Assembly (NCBI GenBank): GCA_023453725.1 | Contig: JAEXTB010000105.1 | Span: forward strand, 1 to 15,441 | DNA from: Bacillota bacterium | GTDB taxonomy: Bacteria > Bacillota > Clostridia > Christensenellales > CAG-138 | Direction of reading: 5' to 3' | Length of the DNA stretch: 15,441 bases | Shown here: piece after piece, positions 13,314 through 15,441 of the stretch | How positions within the stretch are numbered: position 1 is the stretch's first letter | Layout: each line of letters begins with the position of its first letter | Notes under the pieces: model-generated | The model's database searches: none | The model's input: the letters and a program-made list of their open reading frames with translations, nothing else | Told to the model about the DNA's origin: nothing | Translations under genes and position numbers: made by a program

Positions 13314-13844
13314 ATGAGTTCGGAACTGAGTTACCGGTTTTTGTCCCTTTTCGTGGAGAACAGGCTGGGCGTTCTCGCTAAAATCTCGAGCCTCTTGGCC
13401 GGGAAAGCATACAATATCGAAACGCTGACAGTGGGCACGACCGAGGATATTACGATCTCTCGCATGACAATCGGCCTTCGGTGCAGCGACGAGACGTTTG
13501 AGCAGATCAAAAAGCAGCTCAACCGGAGCGTTGACATCATCCGCGTGCTGGATTTTACGGAAGCCGATGTCGTCAAACAGGAGCTTCTGTTGCTCAAAGT
13601 CATGGAGTGCGACAAAACCATGATGGGCGATATTGTTAAGGCCGCCCAGAAGTTCAGGGCGCGCGTGGCGGGTAAAGGACCGGACAGCATATTGCTTGAG
13701 GTGGTTGCGCAGGAGGAAGAGAACAACGAGCTGATATCAGCCATGCGCAAATACCCCAAAATCGAGGTTGTGCGCGGCGGTGTGGTGGCCATTGAAAAAT
13801 GCGGGCAAGGTAAGAAAAAAGAGTCTGTAGAGATCGATGATTAA
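13314..13844 (+). CDS. ilvN: acetohydroxyacid synthase, regulatory small subunit
   Basis: This 176-residue protein is the regulatory partner of IlvB. It activates the catalytic subunit and usually confers feedback inhibition by valine. An ACT domain occupies about residues 6-80, with VENRLGVLAKISSLLAGKAY (14-33) and NIETLTVG (34-41). The usual Pro of the N-x-PG turn is Leu (N16-R-L-G19). The C-terminal domain runs from about 85 to 162. The length is typical of IlvH/IlvN. The ATG lies one base after the ilvB stop, with GGAGGG inside the end of ilvB as ribosome binding site. A Lys-rich tail of about ten residues follows the conserved domain. The strong terminator downstream ends the unit. The gene is also called ilvH in many genomes. 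Confidence 0.94.
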   Translation: MSSELSYRFLSLFVENRLGVLAKISSLLAGKAYNIETLTVGTTEDITISRMTIGLRCSDETFEQIKKQLNRSVDIIRVLDFTEADVVKQELLLLKVMECDKTMMGDIVKAAQKFRARVAGKGPDSILLEVVAQEEENNELISAMRKYPKIEVVRGGVVAIEKCGQGKKKESVEIDD

Positions 13845-13872
13845 AGCAGCCTTAAACAATCGATCGTTATTG

Positions 13873-13907
13873 AAAAAAAGGCCAGCGGCATTGCCGCTGG
13901 CCTTTTT
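13873..13907. terminator. strong, probably bidirectional intrinsic terminator
   Basis: GGCCAGCGG (13880-13888) pairs perfectly with CCGCTGGCC (13894-13902) around a CATTG loop. The stem is preceded by seven A (13873-13879) and followed by TTTTT (13903-13907), so A-T pairing extends it and a T-run follows on either strand. It lies 28 bases after ilvN and 15 bases before the end of the convergent permease gene, so it can terminate transcription from both sides. Confidence 0.92.
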
Positions 13908-13922
13908 GTTGTAAGAGAGCTA

Positions 13923-15441
13923 TTATTCCCCAACCATATCTCTTTGAGAAAAACGTCTGATCCCCAGCCAGCAAAGGAGTACGCTGAAAAGCAGCATTAC
14001 CAAAATAGGCAGAAGCGTTACGGTTACCCCCGGGTAAACCCAGGAGTACGGGGAAAACGCAAAGACGGCGTTTCCCACAAATCTCATTTCCCACAGAAAC
14101 TCTAGCAATAGAAGCCCACCAAACAGCCCCCAACTGACCGGTGCCGCCGCACGGGGAGCAATACCGTAGAAAAATGCGGAAACAGACGTGATAAGCCAGA
14201 CTGCGGGCAGACGCGCCATGCAGGAGGAAACATCATCGATGCATATGCCAAATAGCAAGAGGGCAAAAGCGCTGCCCAGGTAAGCGATGCACAAATGGCT
14301 CCATGCATATTTCGTGCGGGATACCGCGCCCGATAGCACAAGTTCGGCGCGGGCGGACGTTTCCTCTTCCCGCATGCGTAAAACTACCATAATGGTATAG
14401 GCGGTTAAGACCTCAGTGAGAATATAAGCCAATATCGCGAGAAACGCATTTCCCGCTCCTCCTAGTAATTTGGACAAATCCGGCAAAAACGCCGTACTGC
14501 TGAGCATTTTGTTGATATTTGGAGCAAGTGAGGCGATTATAGCGCCCATCAGTGCATATGCGGATATCCAGACAAACAGCATGCCCCGCTGCAGCCGCCA
14601 TGCAAGAGCCCATGGATTGTTGAACCCTTTTCGCGCCCGCGCTCGGCTCCTTCGCTCCCGAATATAACTGCCTCCCATGTCCCGCCTGCCGGATAGCAGA
14701 AAGGCAATATAGGTGAAAAGGGCCACAACAAGCAGGGCAAACGGAAGCAACAGGAAGTGTTCCCCAGCATAAGGCCGCGCGTAAGCGCACCAGCCATAAG
14801 GCGTAAACAGCAGCAGCGTTTCATTTCCTACGGAATTTGCGATGATTTGCCACAGTATAAATACGGCTGCCGTACCCAGCGACAAGCCGCGGGCAAGGCG
14901 CGTATTGGGCGCAATTTGCGCTGCGGTTGCGGCGAGCGCAGCAAAGGCACAGTTGCACAGCGCTGTCGATAATCCTGCAGCAAACGAACCTACCGCCGAA
15001 AATTCTGCCGCCAGAAACCCAAGCATAAGAGCGATACCGCCCAACAGATTTACCCCGAATACTTTGAGGAATACGGCGGTCAGCGGGGCGTTTAGGCCAA
15101 TGGCTCCCGCGCGCAAAAGCTCCAGCCTGCCATGTTCCTCATCCTTTCGCGTATTGTTGAGCACAAGAGTGATACTCAGTATGGAGGTAATGAGCGCTGT
15201 CGAGGTTCTGATGCGCCAGACCGTTACGCCTGCAATTGTATTGGAAGCAATGGAGCCAAGCAGCGCATTGCCCTGGTTTTCTGCAATGTAAGCACTAAGC
15301 TGTTCCGGGGTTTGCAGCAGAGCGATATTGGATGACGCCGCCAAGTAGGCAAACAGGAACGGCAAAAGAACGAGAAGAAGCGTCAGTACCTTGTTGCTGC
15401 TAAGATACAGCTTCAAGAGTCTGCCTGTTCCCACAAACGCA
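13923..15441 (-). CDS. ABC-2-type multidrug/antibiotic exporter permease (5' end beyond the window)
   Basis: This integral membrane protein has at least 503 residues and roughly a dozen hydrophobic segments. It matches the large two-halved permeases paired with drug-exporting ABC ATPases (tetronasin/polyketide-exporter type). Counting from the in-window GTG at 15434, family hallmarks are GTGRLLKLYL at the N-terminus, TRKDEEHGRLELLRAG (95-110), its echo RMREEETSARAELVLSG (353-369) in the second half, GRRDMGGS (249-256), SPYSWVYPG (461-469) and the C-terminal GIRRFSQRDM (491-500). The frame stays open to the edge (Ala-Phe-Val before GTGRLL). Relatives usually start a few residues before this motif, so the true start is probably just outside the window. 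The ATPase gene would be expected upstream on this strand. It converges on ilvBN and is functionally unrelated. The exported compound is unknown. Confidence 0.88.
   Translation of the reverse strand, partial: AFVGTGRLLKLYLSSNKVLTLLLVLLPFLFAYLAASSNIALLQTPEQLSAYIAENQGNALLGSIASNTIAGVTVWRIRTSTALITSILSITLVLNNTRKDEEHGRLELLRAGAIGLNAPLTAVFLKVFGVNLLGGIALMLGFLAAEFSAVGSFAAGLSTALCNCAFAALAATAAQIAPNTRLARGLSLGTAAVFILWQIIANSVGNETLLLFTPYGWCAYARPYAGEHFLLLPFALLVVALFTYIAFLLSGRRDMGGSYIRERRSRARARKGFNNPWALAWRLQRGMLFVWISAYALMGAIIASLAPNINKMLSSTAFLPDLSKLLGGAGNAFLAILAYILTEVLTAYTIMVVLRMREEETSARAELVLSGAVSRTKYAWSHLCIAYLGSAFALLLFGICIDDVSSCMARLPAVWLITSVSAFFYGIAPRAAAPVSWGLFGGLLLLEFLWEMRFVGNAVFAFSPYSWVYPGVTVTLLPILVMLLFSVLLCWLGIRRFSQRDMVGE

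Noticed and set aside
1..15441. Mobile elements, CRISPR arrays, tRNA or rRNA genes
   Set aside because: No transposase or integrase frames, no spaced direct-repeat arrays and no RNA-gene sequence patterns were seen. Every long stretch is accounted for by metabolic or transport genes.

Overview
The window looks like chromosomal DNA of an anaerobic, GC-rich Firmicute, probably of the class Clostridia. This is inferred from strong AGGAG-type ribosome binding sites, very tight gene packing, a ferredoxin-dependent pyruvate synthase of the four-subunit PorGDAB type, and a CoA-disulfide-reductase/rhodanese fusion. No rRNA, tRNA, mobile element or CRISPR array was seen. The longest gap without a gene is 158 bases.

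Region 1 (11-8391, + strand) is a compact seven-gene cluster. In order it encodes an FGGY sugar/polyol kinase, a zinc alcohol/polyol dehydrogenase, a C_GCAxxG_C_C-type cysteine-rich protein with a long N-terminal extension, a CoA-disulfide-reductase-like flavoenzyme fused to a rhodanese domain, a xylose-isomerase-like TIM-barrel isomerase/epimerase, a second zinc dehydrogenase resembling 2,3-butanediol dehydrogenase, and a PLP enzyme of the Cys/Met-metabolism (gamma-lyase/gamma-synthase) family. Genes 2 to 7 are separated by 36 bases or less or overlap. The mix of sugar enzymes (kinase, isomerase, two dehydrogenases) with sulfur/thiol enzymes is the most unusual point of the window. The substrate cannot be read from the sequence. 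No transporter, regulator or aldolase is visible, and these may lie upstream of position 1.

Region 2 (8477-11453, + strand) follows a perfect 10-bp hairpin. It encodes a complete pyruvate:ferredoxin oxidoreductase, porG-porD-porA-porB, with overlapping or nearly overlapping reading frames. Region 3 (11612-13844, + strand) is ilvB-ilvN, the catalytic and regulatory subunits of acetohydroxyacid synthase. It is preceded by a 158-base gap with a candidate promoter, a small candidate leader ORF and a candidate hairpin, and it ends at a strong, probably bidirectional terminator (13873-13907).

Region 4 (13923-15441, - strand) is a convergent ABC-2-type multidrug exporter permease whose first few codons lie beyond the window edge.

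Taken together, the cluster may feed carbon from an unknown sugar or polyol, and 2-oxo acids released by the PLP enzyme, towards pyruvate or 2-oxobutyrate. PorGDAB and IlvBN are the obvious consumers of pyruvate. IlvBN could also condense 2-oxobutyrate towards isoleucine. The CoA-disulfide/persulfide reductase could handle released reduced or sulfane sulfur. The enzyme families are well supported; the pathway is a hypothesis.
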